64,000 nucleotides of DNA, taken from NCBI RefSeq assembly GCF_027487935.1, contig NZ_JAIYCP010000010.1:124001-188000 (forward strand). The letters run 5' to 3'. The notes under the pieces were generated by a model. The model had not been told where the DNA came from and made no database searches. It was given only the letters and a program-made list of their open reading frames with translations. A program made the translations under genes and the position numbers. Numbering within the stretch: position 1 is the stretch's first letter; each line of letters begins with the position of its first letter. Origin of the DNA: Brevundimonas sp. GTDB taxonomy: Bacteria > Pseudomonadota > Alphaproteobacteria > Caulobacterales > Caulobacteraceae. Positions 11,051 through 20,212 of the stretch are shown one piece after another.

Positions 11051-11821
11051 TCATTCAATCGATCGACGCAGGTCTTCCATAGGTTGCTGAGAAACCTGGA
11101 TGCTTCCGGCCCGGGGTCGGTCCAGATCGAGGACCATCACATGCGCCAGGGTAAGCAGCACCAGTAGCAGCGCCGTCTGTGGCAGATGCTGCTTGAGACT
11201 GTTGCCGAGCACGGTCCCGAGCATCGCCATCGACAGAATGGCATAGACCAGCAGCAGCCCCTGCACCAAGGCGGGGATGTGAGCCGCGCGCGCGGCGGTG
11301 CGGGCAGAGGCCAGGTCAATGCTCTCGTTCAGGGAGTCCATGACGCCGCGCGTCAGGAGCGGCGGACTGTCACTGCGCAAGGCGACGCCTGTGGCTGCCC
11401 ACAGCTGCTGCTGCAGGACCACGGCACCGACCTCGGGCGGACTCTCGGCCGTGCTGTTGGACCAGGCCAGGCGAGCATCGACATAGCGGCGCAACAGACC
11501 ACTCATCACGGCTCTGTCCGGCTCATCCAGAAGCTGGACGCGCAGCCAGGTCGTGCCGAGGGCGTTGGCCTCCTGGATCACCAGCTGGCGGCGGGTCTCG
11601 TAGCGATCCATGGCCATCGAAAAGGAGAAGCCCAGCAGAAGCGCCAGAAGGCCCAGAACCGCGGACAGCAGATGCGCGCCGCCGGACGACGGCTCGATCC
11701 CGGCGCCGGCCCTTCGTTGAAGCCGGATCTGCCCCGCATAGCCCAGGGCGACGGCGACGGTCAGTGCGGACAGCAACAGCAGCCCGATTACCCAAAGGGG
11801 GGTCATAACCAGCCAGGACAT
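11051..11821 (-). CDS. Bestrophin-like (DUF4239-type) membrane protein
   Basis: The 256-residue protein has N-terminal membrane helices (about 5-27 and 47-67) and two C-terminal ones (about 185-230). Between them lies a soluble region with the pattern GFSFSMAMDRYETRRQLV, EANALGTTWLRVQLL and RRYVDARL, typical of the DUF4239/bestrophin-like family. The molecular function in bacteria is not established; channel activity is suspected only by analogy. It stands alone, convergent with the response regulator at 10.5 kb and about 250 nt from kdgK. Confidence 0.8.
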   Translation of the reverse strand: MSWLVMTPLWVIGLLLLSALTVAVALGYAGQIRLQRRAGAGIEPSSGGAHLLSAVLGLLALLLGFSFSMAMDRYETRRQLVIQEANALGTTWLRVQLLDEPDRAVMSGLLRRYVDARLAWSNSTAESPPEVGAVVLQQQLWAATGVALRSDSPPLLTRGVMDSLNESIDLASARTAARAAHIPALVQGLLLVYAILSMAMLGTVLGNSLKQHLPQTALLLVLLTLAHVMVLDLDRPRAGSIQVSQQPMEDLRRSIE

Positions 11822-12071
11822 CGCCGCTCCTTGCCGCTCCCGTCACTCGTCTGCGTTTCCCGGACAGGCCGGGGCCGACCGGCGCTCGGGGGCGCTGACA
11901 ACCAAACCATTGCACGGGCCGAAACCGGGGCCCGGCCCCATACCTATTGCCAAGCGCCCGGGCTGAACAGCGCCGTCAGCGCCCCGGAGCCGGTGAAAAC
12001 AGAACGGCCCGGTCCCGGGGCGCTGCGGCCGGGCCGGGTGGTCAGGCGGCCGATGGGCAGGCAGACGAGCG

Positions 12072-13166
12072 CTAACGGATTGCGGCGGCTCCCCGACCCG
12101 CGGACAGGGCCTGCACCTCGGCCAGCGATGTCATCGCGTTGTCGCCCGCTGTGGTCATGGCCAGGGCCCCGTGGGCTGCGCCATAGTCTACACCGACCTG
12201 GGGACCGAGACCCTGCAGGAAGGCAAAGGCCAGACCGGAGACGAAGCCGTCGCCGCCGCCGACCCGGTCCAGGACGGCGATCTCGCGCACCGGTGCCGCA
12301 TGGCGCTTTCCATCTGCCCAAAGCACCGCGCCCCAGCGGTTGACCGAGGCCGAGACCGGATCGCGCAGGGTGGCGGCGAAGACCCGGACGTTGGGCAGGT
12401 CTGCGGACGCGCGGGCGACGAGGGCGTCGAACGGCGCGGCATCGGTCGGGTCCTTGCGGGCGGCATGGCCGCCGATGCCGAGGCAGGATTCAAAGGCGTA
12501 TTCGTCGCCGACCAGCACATCGACCAGCCCGGCGATCTCGCGGTTGACCCGCCGGGCGGCGTCCGGATCGGGATGGCTGGACCAGAGGCTGGCGCGGTAG
12601 TTGAGGTCATAGCTGACCACCACGCCGTGCCGTTTCGCGGCGCGTATTGCGGCCAGGGTGGTCGCGGCGGTGCTCTCGGACAGGGCCGCAAAAATGCCGC
12701 CGGTGTGCAGCCAGCGCACGCCCTCTCCGCCGAACAGGGCATCCCAGTCGACCTCATCGGGCCGCATCTGGGAGGCGGCGGAGTTCGCCCGGTCCGAGGC
12801 CCCCAGCGCGCCGCGCACGCCGAAGCCGCGCTCGGTGAAATTCAGCCCCATCCGGGTGTTGCGGCCGACGCCGTCGGCCTCGCGCCACAGGATGTGGGCG
12901 GTATCCACGCCGCCCTGCAGGATCAAATCCTCGGCCAGGGCCCCCATCTCGTTGCGCGGCAGGGCCGTGACGACCGAGGTCCGCATCCCGAAGGTTTTGC
13001 GCAGGCCACGGGCGACATTGTATTCGCCGCCGCCCTCCCAGACCTGGAAGCTGCGGGCTGTGCGGATCCGGCCCTCACCCGGGTCGAGGCGCAACATGAC
13101 CTCGCCCAGGGCGACACAGTCCCAGCGGCAGTCTTCGGCCGGACGAACGGCCAGCAGGTCTGTCAT
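12072..13166 (-). CDS. kdgK: 2-keto-3-deoxygluconate kinase (PfkB family)
   Basis: The 364-residue protein is a PfkB-family sugar kinase. It has the N-terminal ALGEVMLRLDPGEGRIRTAR and EGGGEYNVARGL substrate-side motifs and the C-terminal DRVGGGDGFVSGL signature carrying the catalytic Asp. Phosphorylation of KDG to KDPG is the expected reaction and fits the surrounding pectin genes. The frame extends upstream to 13235, but the ATG at 13166 overlaps the stop of the TRAP permease gene (ATGA) and is preferred. It is the last gene of the leftward operon 12072-16799. Confidence 0.92.
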   Translation of the reverse strand: MTDLLAVRPAEDCRWDCVALGEVMLRLDPGEGRIRTARSFQVWEGGGEYNVARGLRKTFGMRTSVVTALPRNEMGALAEDLILQGGVDTAHILWREADGVGRNTRMGLNFTERGFGVRGALGASDRANSAASQMRPDEVDWDALFGGEGVRWLHTGGIFAALSESTAATTLAAIRAAKRHGVVVSYDLNYRASLWSSHPDPDAARRVNREIAGLVDVLVGDEYAFESCLGIGGHAARKDPTDAAPFDALVARASADLPNVRVFAATLRDPVSASVNRWGAVLWADGKRHAAPVREIAVLDRVGGGDGFVSGLAFAFLQGLGPQVGVDYGAAHGALAMTTAGDNAMTSLAEVQALSAGRGAAAIR

Positions 13167-14443
13167 TTCATCAGCGAGGGCAGCCACAGCGAAAGTGCCG
13201 GGACGAAGGTGACCAGCATCAGGACGGCGAGGCAAGAGAGCCAGAACGGCCAGATGGTTTTCAGCGCGCGCGTCATCGGGATTCCGGCGATGGCGCTGCC
13301 GACAAACAGGACCGATCCGACCGGCGGGGTAATCAGGCCGATGCCGCAGTTGAGCAGCAGGATGACGCCGAACTGGACGGGATCCACGTCGAAGGCCTTG
13401 GCCACCGGCAGGAAGATCGGCGTGCAGATGATGATCAGCGGCGCCATGTCCATGAAGGTGCCGAGGATCAGGAGAATCACATTGATCAGCAGCAGGATCA
13501 GGATCGGGTTGTCGGTCAGGGTCTGCAGCAGGTCGACCATCAGGGTCGGCACCTGCATATAGGCCATCAGCCAGCCGAAGGCGCCGGCGCAGCCGATGAT
13601 GAACAGGACCATGCCGGAGGTCCGGGCGGCCCCGAGACAGGCGGCCTTGAAGGCCGACCAGGTCATGTGGCGGTAGACCAGGCCGGTGACCACGGTGGCA
13701 TAGACCACGGCGATCGAAGCGCTCTCCACGGCGGTAAAGACGCCCATCCGGATGCCGGTGAAGATGATGCCGACCAGCAGCAGGCCGGGGATGGCGGCGA
13801 CCAGTCGGACGGCGATGGTGCGGAAGCCGGGGAAGGCCTCGGCCGCATAGCCGCGCTTGCGGGCCACGACATAGGCGGTGACCATCAGGGTCGCGGCCAG
13901 CAGCAGGGCCGGGATGATGCCGGCGGCGAACAGGTCGGAGATGGAGACCCCGCCTCCGGCCGCAGCCGAATACAGGATCATATTGTGCGAAGGGGGCACC
14001 AGCAGGGCCACCAGGGCCGCCGAGATGGTGACGTTGACGGCATAGTCGGCGTCATAGCCGCGCTTCTGCATCTGCGGGATCATGGTCCCGCCGACGGCCG
14101 AGACGTCAGCGATGGCGCTGCCCGAGACGCCGCCGAACAGGGTCGAGCCCACGACGGTAACCTGGCCCAGGCCACCGCGGACGTGGCCGACCATGGAGGA
14201 GGCGAGGGCGATCATGCGATCGGACAGGCCGCCCTTCATCATCAGTTCCCCGGTGAAGATGAACAGGGGAATGGCCAGCAGGGCCACCGAGGTGATGTCA
14301 GACCCCATCTGCTGGAACACCACGATCGGCGGCAGGGCCAGATAGAGGACCGTCGCCAGGGTGGCGGCCAGAAGCGAAAAGGCGACGGGGACGCCGATGG
14401 CCAGAAGCACAAACAGCAGGCCGAAGAGGATGATGTATTCCAT
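13163..14443 (-). CDS. TRAP transporter large permease (DctM type)
   Basis: The 426-residue, strongly hydrophobic protein has the DctM pattern: a start like MEYIILFGLLFVLLAIGVPVAF, the loop GELMMKGGLSDRM, GGVSGSAIADVSAVGGTM and the C-terminal LITPPVGSVLF. It forms the ion-driven membrane channel of a TRAP transporter with the small permease 2 nt upstream and the binding protein next to it. Its position between kdgK and pectate lyase genes points to an unsaturated or keto-deoxy uronate substrate; the exact one is not visible. Confidence 0.95.
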   Translation of the reverse strand: MEYIILFGLLFVLLAIGVPVAFSLLAATLATVLYLALPPIVVFQQMGSDITSVALLAIPLFIFTGELMMKGGLSDRMIALASSMVGHVRGGLGQVTVVGSTLFGGVSGSAIADVSAVGGTMIPQMQKRGYDADYAVNVTISAALVALLVPPSHNMILYSAAAGGGVSISDLFAAGIIPALLLAATLMVTAYVVARKRGYAAEAFPGFRTIAVRLVAAIPGLLLVGIIFTGIRMGVFTAVESASIAVVYATVVTGLVYRHMTWSAFKAACLGAARTSGMVLFIIGCAGAFGWLMAYMQVPTLMVDLLQTLTDNPILILLLINVILLILGTFMDMAPLIIICTPIFLPVAKAFDVDPVQFGVILLLNCGIGLITPPVGSVLFVGSAIAGIPMTRALKTIWPFWLSCLAVLMLVTFVPALSLWLPSLMK

Positions 14444-14445
14444 GC

Positions 14446-14958
14446 TCAGTCCTCAGCCTGGGCGTCGGTCCCGGGAGCGGGATAGTCGCCGGTCAGCAGG
14501 CGTTCGATCGCGAACAGCAGGATCAGCGCCCCGCCGAAACACAGGCCGGCGAATTTGAGGCCCGCCGGGAGCGGCGCGCCGGCCATGACAACGGACCAGT
14601 CATCGACCATCAGGGTTCCGCCGAGGACCATCAATCCGGCCCCGCCGGCGGCGGCGATCAGGCGGGAGATCGACTTCATCACCCATTGCCGGGGCCCCGG
14701 CATCGCGTCCCGCAAGGTCTGGAAGGCGAAATGGGTCTCGCGCCGGACGGCGACGGCGGCCCCGAACATGACGGCGAAACTCATCAGCAGCAGGGCGAGC
14801 GGTTCGGTCCAGCCGGGGCTGTCGTTCAGCACATAACGGGCAAAGACCTGCCATGCCTGAATCAGGGCCATGGCGACGAGGGCAAGGCCTGCCAGCGCCA
14901 TGACCAGGCTGTCCAGGCCGTCGAGCGCGCGTACGCTTCCGCGTCGTGGTTCAGACAT
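14446..14958 (-). CDS. TRAP transporter small permease (DctQ type)
   Basis: The 170-residue protein has four membrane helices and the DctQ features WQVFARYVLNDSPGWTEPLALLLMSFAVMFGAAVAVRR, of which the WTEP...MFGAAVAVRRETH section is the best conserved. It pairs with the large permease that starts 2 nt downstream and follows the binding protein by 39 nt. It belongs to the same leftward operon as the other uptake genes. Confidence 0.92.
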   Translation of the reverse strand: MSEPRRGSVRALDGLDSLVMALAGLALVAMALIQAWQVFARYVLNDSPGWTEPLALLLMSFAVMFGAAVAVRRETHFAFQTLRDAMPGPRQWVMKSISRLIAAAGGAGLMVLGGTLMVDDWSVVMAGAPLPAGLKFAGLCFGGALILLFAIERLLTGDYPAPGTDAQAED

Positions 14959-14997
14959 TCAACGCCCTCCCTGAGCGCCGTGAAAATGCGCGGCCGT

Positions 14998-15990
14998 TCA
15001 GGCGACCGCTGCGATCCGTTCGTGGAGCGCGCGCAGGCGCGGCTCGGCAAGATATCTGTCCAGCACCGGCCGGACAGTGGCGGCGAAGGCTTCCTTGTCG
15101 ACCTCGGCGACCTGCGTTCCGGCGGCGATGACCGTGGCGCGGGCGGTGGCCTCGCGCTCGTCCCACAGGGCGCGCATGATCGGTACGGAGCGGCGGGCAA
15201 CGTCGCGGACCAGATCCTGATCGGCGGCGCTGAGGCGCTCGAGGCTGGCTTTCGACATCAGCAGGGCGTCCGGCGAGAAGGAGTGCTCGGTCTGGCTCCA
15301 GTAGCGGGCCACCTCGAACTGGCGGCTGGACTGATAGCTGGGCCAGTTGTTCTCGGCCCCGTCGATCAGATGGGTCTGCAGCGAGGAGAAGACGGCCCCG
15401 AAGGTCAGGGGCGTGGGATTGGCCCCCATGGCGCGGATGGAGTCGAGGAAGATGTCCGACTGGGGCGCGCGCATCTTCAGCCCGCGCATCTGCCCCGGCT
15501 CGGTGACCGGGTGGCGGACATTGTAGAAGGAGCGCGGGGCGGCGTCATAATAGGCCAGACCCACCAGTCCCCGGCCTTCGAAGACATTGAGCAGTTCGGT
15601 GCCGATGGCGCCGTCGACCACGGCCCGCACATGGCCGACCGAGCGGTAGACATAGGGCAGGGCCAGCAGACGGGTCTCGGGGAAGGCATTGTTCAGGGCG
15701 GCGACCGCGACGCGGCAGATATCGACCGCCTGGAAGCGCGTCAGGCCGATGGAATCGTCCTCATTGCCCAGCTGCCCGGCCGGAAACTGGCGTATGCCGA
15801 GGCGGCCGTCGGTGAGGCGGCCCAGCTCCTCACCCATCCATTTGACCGCGGTGACGGTCGGATAGTCGGCGGGGTGGACGTCGACGGCATTGAAGATCGT
15901 CTGGCCGCCGGCGACCGGGCGCGGGGCACAGGATGCCAGGCCAAGGCCGGAAAGGCCTGCAAGGCCGAGCGTGCGACGGGTCAGGCTCAT
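14998..15990 (-). CDS. TRAP transporter substrate-binding protein (DctP type), predicted lipoprotein
   Basis: The 330-residue protein starts MSLTRRTLGLAGLSGLG and has a lipobox LASC with Cys at 21; the twin arginine suggests Tat export. The mature part has the DctP family segments GLKMRAPQSDIF, MGANPTPLTFGAVFSSLQTHLIDGAENNW, whose Arg normally binds the substrate carboxylate, and QLGNEDDSIGL. It should capture an acidic sugar in the periplasm for the two permeases downstream. Its ATG overlaps the stop of the hydratase-like gene (ATGA), so the two are translationally coupled. Confidence 0.94.
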   Translation of the reverse strand: MSLTRRTLGLAGLSGLGLASCAPRPVAGGQTIFNAVDVHPADYPTVTAVKWMGEELGRLTDGRLGIRQFPAGQLGNEDDSIGLTRFQAVDICRVAVAALNNAFPETRLLALPYVYRSVGHVRAVVDGAIGTELLNVFEGRGLVGLAYYDAAPRSFYNVRHPVTEPGQMRGLKMRAPQSDIFLDSIRAMGANPTPLTFGAVFSSLQTHLIDGAENNWPSYQSSRQFEVARYWSQTEHSFSPDALLMSKASLERLSAADQDLVRDVARRSVPIMRALWDEREATARATVIAAGTQVAEVDKEAFAATVRPVLDRYLAEPRLRALHERIAAVA

Positions 15991-16799
15991 GCGATGGCTC
16001 CTGTCGCCGGGACCGCGAGGCAGTCGATGTGGCCGTCGGGTCCGAAATCGGCGATGGCGGCCTGTCCAGCGAGGATGTCGTGGACCCCGGTCGCTGCCCC
16101 CGTCGAGACCAGCTGGCCCGCCTCGAGACGCCGCCCGCGCCGGTGCAGCAGATTCAGCAGGAAGGCCAGGGAATCGAGCGGCCCGCCCGGAATCGCCGCC
16201 GCGCCGCCGCGCCCGATGACGATGTCATTGATGGACATGGTGCAGGACAGACCGGACAGACGCTCGCGCCAGTTCGCGACCTCGCCGCCGAGGATCAGGC
16301 CCGCATTGTTGCCGAAGTCCGAGGCCGTGACGGCCGGACCATGCTCATTGATGCCCGCGAAGGGGCTGCCGGCGATCTCCACGCCGATGAAAACCCGGGA
16401 CACGAGCGGCGCGACCGTATCGACGGTCCAGTCGTCGCGGTCCGGCGCGTTCTCGCCGATCTCCAGCACATATTCCGCCTCGACTGCCGCGAAGCCGTCC
16501 TCGATGACGCCGAAGCGGGTCGGGGTGTGGCCGGCCGTCCAGACACTGCGCGAGAAAATCGGTCCTGCCAGCCGCCCGGCGCCGAAGCGCACGTCATGCG
16601 GGGCGTTGATGCGGCCCAGTTTCCAGCCCGCGATCCGGTCCGGCCAGGCGGCGATGGCCTCGTCCTGGATGGCATAGGCCGCCTCGAGCGATGCGGGCAG
16701 GACGCCGGGGTAATCACCGAGCGCCCGGCCGCCGCGACGCGCGCCGACAAAGGCGCGCGCGATCGGTGAAGTCGCTGAATTGTCGTATGCGTGGCTCAC
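15987..16799 (-). CDS. FAH-fold 2-keto-4-pentenoate hydratase-like enzyme, first gene of the uronate operon
   Basis: From the GTG at 16799 (270 residues) the protein resembles the MhpD/hydratase branch of the fumarylacetoacetate hydrolase superfamily. It has AYAIQDEAI near residue 40, WKLGRIN near 57, the metal-site region AAVEAEYVLEIG and the C-terminal LVSTGAATGVHDI. The start is chosen because GGGAGG lies 6 nt upstream; an upstream extension to 17042 has no family similarity. It heads the operon with the TRAP genes and kdgK. It may act on a keto-deoxy or unsaturated uronate, but the reaction is unknown. Confidence 0.85.
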   Translation of the reverse strand: MSHAYDNSATSPIARAFVGARRGGRALGDYPGVLPASLEAAYAIQDEAIAAWPDRIAGWKLGRINAPHDVRFGAGRLAGPIFSRSVWTAGHTPTRFGVIEDGFAAVEAEYVLEIGENAPDRDDWTVDTVAPLVSRVFIGVEIAGSPFAGINEHGPAVTASDFGNNAGLILGGEVANWRERLSGLSCTMSINDIVIGRGGAAAIPGGPLDSLAFLLNLLHRRGRRLEAGQLVSTGAATGVHDILAGQAAIADFGPDGHIDCLAVPATGAIA

Positions 16800-16834
16800 G
16801 CAGCCTCCCTGTTGCGGCAGACATTGCGCAGGAA

Positions 16835-16848
16835 GGAAACCGGTGTCA
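16835..16848. promoter_or_regulatory. Candidate LacI-family operator between the TRAP operon and pectate lyase
   Basis: The 14 bases match the palindrome TGACACCGGTGTCA at 12 of 14 positions, with the right half perfect. The site lies in the divergent promoter region of the hydratase/TRAP/kdgK operon and the pectate lyase gene, and shares its sequence with sites at 20.15 and 22.36-22.41 kb. Confidence 0.7.
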
Positions 16849-16925
16849 ATTTGAATCCGGCAGGGCCCTGTTCGAGGGTCCCGGGAAGGTCGCGGATCAC
16901 AGCGACGACGGATAGGATGGAACGC

Positions 16926-18320
16926 ATGACCCTGAACCGCTTCATCGTCGGCCTGGCAGCCCTTGTCATGGCGGTTGCCATGCCGCTCGTGGCGAATGCC
17001 CAGATCCTCAGCTTTTTGCGCGGCGATCCCGCGCCGGAACAACCTGCCGCCGAGGCCCCGCTGACCGCCTTTCCGGGAGCCCTTGGCTGGGCCGCCCAGA
17101 CACCGGGCGGGCGTGGTGGTCGCATCATCCGCGTCACCAATCTGGACTCCGCCGGTCCCGGTTCACTGCGTGAAGCCATCGAGGCCGAGGGGCCGCGGAT
17201 CGTCGTGTTCGAGGTCGGCGGGGTCATCGACCTCGGTCGCCAGACCCTGCGTCTGCGCAACCCCTTCATCACCATTGCCGGCCAGACCGCGCCCTCGCCG
17301 GGCATCACCCTCATCCGTGGCGGCATGGACATCAGCGCCCATGACGTCGTGGTCCAGCACATCCGCATCCGTCCGGGCTCGGCCGGTGGCGAATGGATGA
17401 GCGGCTGGGACGAGGACGGCATCTCCACCATCGGCGCGTACAACGTCATCATCGACCACTGCAGCCTGACCTGGGCGACCGACGAAAACCTGTCGGCCTC
17501 GGGCCCGCGCTTCACCGGCTCGACGCCGGAAGAATGGCGTCGCGGCACCAGCCACAACATCACCTTCTCGAACAATCTGAACGGCGAGAGTCTGGCCTAT
17601 TCCACCCATTCCAAAGGCGAGCACTCAAAGGGGTCGCTGATCCACGACAATGTCACCGGCCTGCTGATCGTGGGCAATCTCTACGCCCACAACTATGAGC
17701 GCAGCCCCCTGTTCAAGGGCGGGGTGCACGGGGTCATCGTCAACAACCTGATCTACAATCCCGGCCCGCGCGCCATCCACTACAACCTCGCGCCGGAAGA
17801 GTGGGGAACCGTCCCGTTCGAGGTCGGCAAGATGACGGTGATCGGCAATGTTCTGCGGGCCGGGCCGTCGACGCCGGTCGATCGGCTGGCCTTCATGATG
17901 ATCGGCGGGGCCGGCGATGTGGAATACTATGGCCGAGACAACATCGCCGTGGACCAGGTCGGCGAGCCGCTGCGCATGTTCGGCCGCTACACCACCACCA
18001 ACGCCCGGATCATCCAGACACGCCGCCCGCCGGTCTGGTGGGAAGGCCTGACCCCGATGCCCGCGGTGGATGTCCAGCGCGCCGTGCTTTCGCAGGTCGG
18101 GGCCCGTCCCTGGGACCGCGACATGCGTGATGTGCTGCTGATTGCCGAGGTGGCCGAGGGCCGGGGCGAGATCATCGACCACGAGCGCGAGGTCGGCGGC
18201 TATCCGGCCGTGGTCCCGGCGACGCGCAAGCCGTTCAACCCCGATGACTGGGACCTGCGCTTCATGACGCCGCTGCGCGATGATGTCCTGGATCGTCCGG
18301 CGGTCCGGCGCGGGACGTAG
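16926..18320 (+). CDS. Secreted pectate lyase (PL1-like)
   Basis: The 464-residue protein has a signal peptide (MTLNRFIVGLAALVMAVAMP...ANA) and then a parallel beta-helix enzyme. It shows FPGALGWAAQTPGGRGG, VTNLDSAGPGSLREAI, VFEVGGVIDL, ITIAGQTAPSPGITL and the lyase motif IIDHCSLTWATDENL. Family members cleave polygalacturonate by beta-elimination, giving unsaturated oligogalacturonates. ATGs at 16917 and 16926 are both possible and the second starts exactly at the signal peptide. The second lyase at 21-22 kb has the same architecture. Confidence 0.9.
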   Translation: MTLNRFIVGLAALVMAVAMPLVANAQILSFLRGDPAPEQPAAEAPLTAFPGALGWAAQTPGGRGGRIIRVTNLDSAGPGSLREAIEAEGPRIVVFEVGGVIDLGRQTLRLRNPFITIAGQTAPSPGITLIRGGMDISAHDVVVQHIRIRPGSAGGEWMSGWDEDGISTIGAYNVIIDHCSLTWATDENLSASGPRFTGSTPEEWRRGTSHNITFSNNLNGESLAYSTHSKGEHSKGSLIHDNVTGLLIVGNLYAHNYERSPLFKGGVHGVIVNNLIYNPGPRAIHYNLAPEEWGTVPFEVGKMTVIGNVLRAGPSTPVDRLAFMMIGGAGDVEYYGRDNIAVDQVGEPLRMFGRYTTTNARIIQTRRPPVWWEGLTPMPAVDVQRAVLSQVGARPWDRDMRDVLLIAEVAEGRGEIIDHEREVGGYPAVVPATRKPFNPDDWDLRFMTPLRDDVLDRPAVRRGT

Positions 18321-18370
18321 GCGCTGACACGGCGGACGGCAGGGGTTAAGGACTGCCCTCGACCGGAGAG

Positions 18371-19438
18371 ATGGCCTCAGTGAACGAACCCAGACGGACC
18401 GGTGGCAAGCCCGCCACCATAAACGACATCGCCCGGCTGGCCGAGGTGTCGAAGAAGACCGTCTCGCGGGTCATCAACAACTCGCCTTTCGTCAAGGCAG
18501 AGACGCGCAAACGGGTCGAGGCGGTCATCGCCGAACATGGCTACAGCCCCGATCCGCAGGCGCGGGGCCTGGCCTTCCGGCGGTCATTCCTGGTCGGGAT
18601 GATCTATGACAATCCCAGCCCGAACTATGTCGTCAACATGCAGCAGGGCGTGCTGGACGCCGTGCGGGGTGCCGGGCTGGAGCTGGTCGTCCACCCCTGT
18701 AACCGGGGGACCGACGCCTTTCTGAACGACGTCCGGAACTTCATCGTCCGGCAGAAGCTGTTCGGTGTGATCATGCCGCCCTCGGTGTCCGAGGACGACC
18801 GGGTGATCGCGATCCTGAAGGAGGCGGACTGCCCCTATGTGCGGATCGCCTCGGTGTCCCTGGACGAGCCCGCCCGCATGGTGGTGACGAACGACAGCCG
18901 CGGCGCGGCCGAGGCGGCGCGGCATCTGGCCGGGCTGGGCCATACGCGGATCGCCTTCATCTCGGGGCCGGATACGTTCCGCTCATCGCACGAACGGGGG
19001 CGGGGATTCGCCGAGGGTCTGGCGGAGCATGGGCTGACGCTGGATCCGGCCTATGTCCGGCGGGCGGCCTATACGTTCGAGTCCGGCGTTGAAGCCGCAG
19101 CGGAGCTGCTGGCCCTGCCGCAGCGTCCGACCGCCATCTTCGCCGGCAATGACGAGATGGCCATCGGGGTGATGAAGGCGGCGCGTGACGCCGGTCTGGA
19201 TGTGCCGGGCGACCTGTCGATCGTCGGGTTCGATGACCTGCCCATGGCCTCGCGCGTCTGGCCTAATCTGACCACTGTCCGCCTGCCGATCCGCGACATG
19301 GGCCGGATGGCGGCCGAGAAACTGACCGCCGGACTCCGCGGTCTCGACCCGGCCACCCTGGTCCAGCCGGAAGTCGATCCGTCGCTGGTGGTGAGGGATT
19401 CGACCGCGGCTCCGGGAGACCGCAAGCCGCGCCGCTGA
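18371..19438 (+). CDS. LacI-family transcriptional regulator, probable regulator of the pectin locus
   Basis: The 355-residue protein has an N-terminal LacI helix-turn-helix, TINDIARLAEVSKKTVSRVI, followed by the hinge-like PDPQARGLAFRRS. The periplasmic-binding-protein-like effector domain has FISGPDTFRSSHERGRGF, AIFAGNDEMAIGVMKA and LSIVGFDDLPMA. GGAGAG directly precedes the ATG. It stands between the pectate lyase and isomerase genes. It probably represses the locus through the 14-bp palindromes, with a keto-deoxyuronate as inducer; this is inferred from location and the CG-centred palindrome typical of the family. Confidence 0.93.
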   Translation: MASVNEPRRTGGKPATINDIARLAEVSKKTVSRVINNSPFVKAETRKRVEAVIAEHGYSPDPQARGLAFRRSFLVGMIYDNPSPNYVVNMQQGVLDAVRGAGLELVVHPCNRGTDAFLNDVRNFIVRQKLFGVIMPPSVSEDDRVIAILKEADCPYVRIASVSLDEPARMVVTNDSRGAAEAARHLAGLGHTRIAFISGPDTFRSSHERGRGFAEGLAEHGLTLDPAYVRRAAYTFESGVEAAAELLALPQRPTAIFAGNDEMAIGVMKAARDAGLDVPGDLSIVGFDDLPMASRVWPNLTTVRLPIRDMGRMAAEKLTAGLRGLDPATLVQPEVDPSLVVRDSTAAPGDRKPRR

Positions 19439-19450
19439 CGCGGTCGCGCG

Positions 19451-20092
19451 TCAGCCGCCGACCACGCCCCGGATGTAGTCGCGGATGCCTTCGTCCGTGG
19501 CATTGGCGAAGAAATGTTCCTGGAAGCGTTCGCCGGCGACGGCGGCCTTCAGCAGGTCCTGGTCCACGGACTTCAGCACGGTCAGCATGTCGTGGCAGGT
19601 GGCGGCCTTGAGGTCCTTCAGGATGCCGCGGTTCTTGCGCATGATCTCGGCGCGTTCCCTGGGGTAGCCGAGGCCGCGCTCGCCCTCGAACAGCTTGCGA
19701 TAGCAGTCCTGCAGGTTCAGCTCGGCGGCCCAGCCGAAGCCCTTGGCATAGGGCATGGAGATGGCATTGCCGTCGTTGATCTGGCCGAACAGGAAGGCGT
19801 CCGTGGGGTCGATGACCAGGCCGCAGAACACGCCCGGCATGGCATTGGCGGCCAGCATCGAGCCCATGCCGGTGCCGCAGCCGGTCACGACGAAGTCCGC
19901 CGCGCCCGAGTTCAACAGGATGCCGCTCAGCAGGCCGTTCATCACATAGGTCAGGGACGCCTTATCCTCGGGCGTATACATGCCGTAGTGGAAGACCTGA
20001 TGGCCCTGGGGCTCGACGACGGCCGTCAGGGCCGTGTGGACGATCTCGCTCTTGGCGGCCTGGCTGTTCTCGATGATGAGGGCGATTTTCAT
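19451..20092 (-). CDS. RpiB/LacA/LacB-family isomerase, likely 4-deoxy-L-threo-5-hexosulose-uronate isomerase (DhuI type)
   Basis: The 213-residue protein has the RpiB family pattern: MKIALIIENSQAA at the start, FVVTGCGTGMGS with the catalytic-type C72, and GNAISMPYAKGFGWAAEL. In this setting the sugar-phosphate role of RpiB is unlikely. A streptococcal member of the family, DhuI, isomerises the keto product of unsaturated uronates and works with the reductase DhuD. No classical KduI is seen here and the divergent neighbour is kduD, so the same role is inferred. The pair is divided by a 120-bp region with an operator. Confidence 0.85.
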   Translation of the reverse strand: MKIALIIENSQAAKSEIVHTALTAVVEPQGHQVFHYGMYTPEDKASLTYVMNGLLSGILLNSGAADFVVTGCGTGMGSMLAANAMPGVFCGLVIDPTDAFLFGQINDGNAISMPYAKGFGWAAELNLQDCYRKLFEGERGLGYPRERAEIMRKNRGILKDLKAATCHDMLTVLKSVDQDLLKAAVAGERFQEHFFANATDEGIRDYIRGVVGG

Positions 20093-20151
20093 GGATTTTT
20101 CTCGAGGCAGGGGGATGGGGCGGACCGCCGACCATCGTTTGCATAAGCTTA

Positions 20152-20165
20152 TGACACCGGTTACC
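20152..20165. promoter_or_regulatory. Candidate LacI-family operator between the isomerase and kduD
   Basis: TGACACCGGT matches the first ten positions of the palindrome TGACACCGGTGTCA, and one of the last four matches. It abuts a separate 12-bp perfect palindrome, CATAAGCTTATG (20142-20153). Both lie between the divergent isomerase and kduD genes. Confidence 0.6.
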
Positions 20166-20212
20166 TATCGGCACAATCCGCCGCAAACGCGCGCGACAAG
20201 GGCAAGCTGAAA

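Noticed and set aside
18325-18338. Operator copy before the LacI gene
   Set aside because: Only the left half TGACAC matches; the rest of the palindrome is absent.
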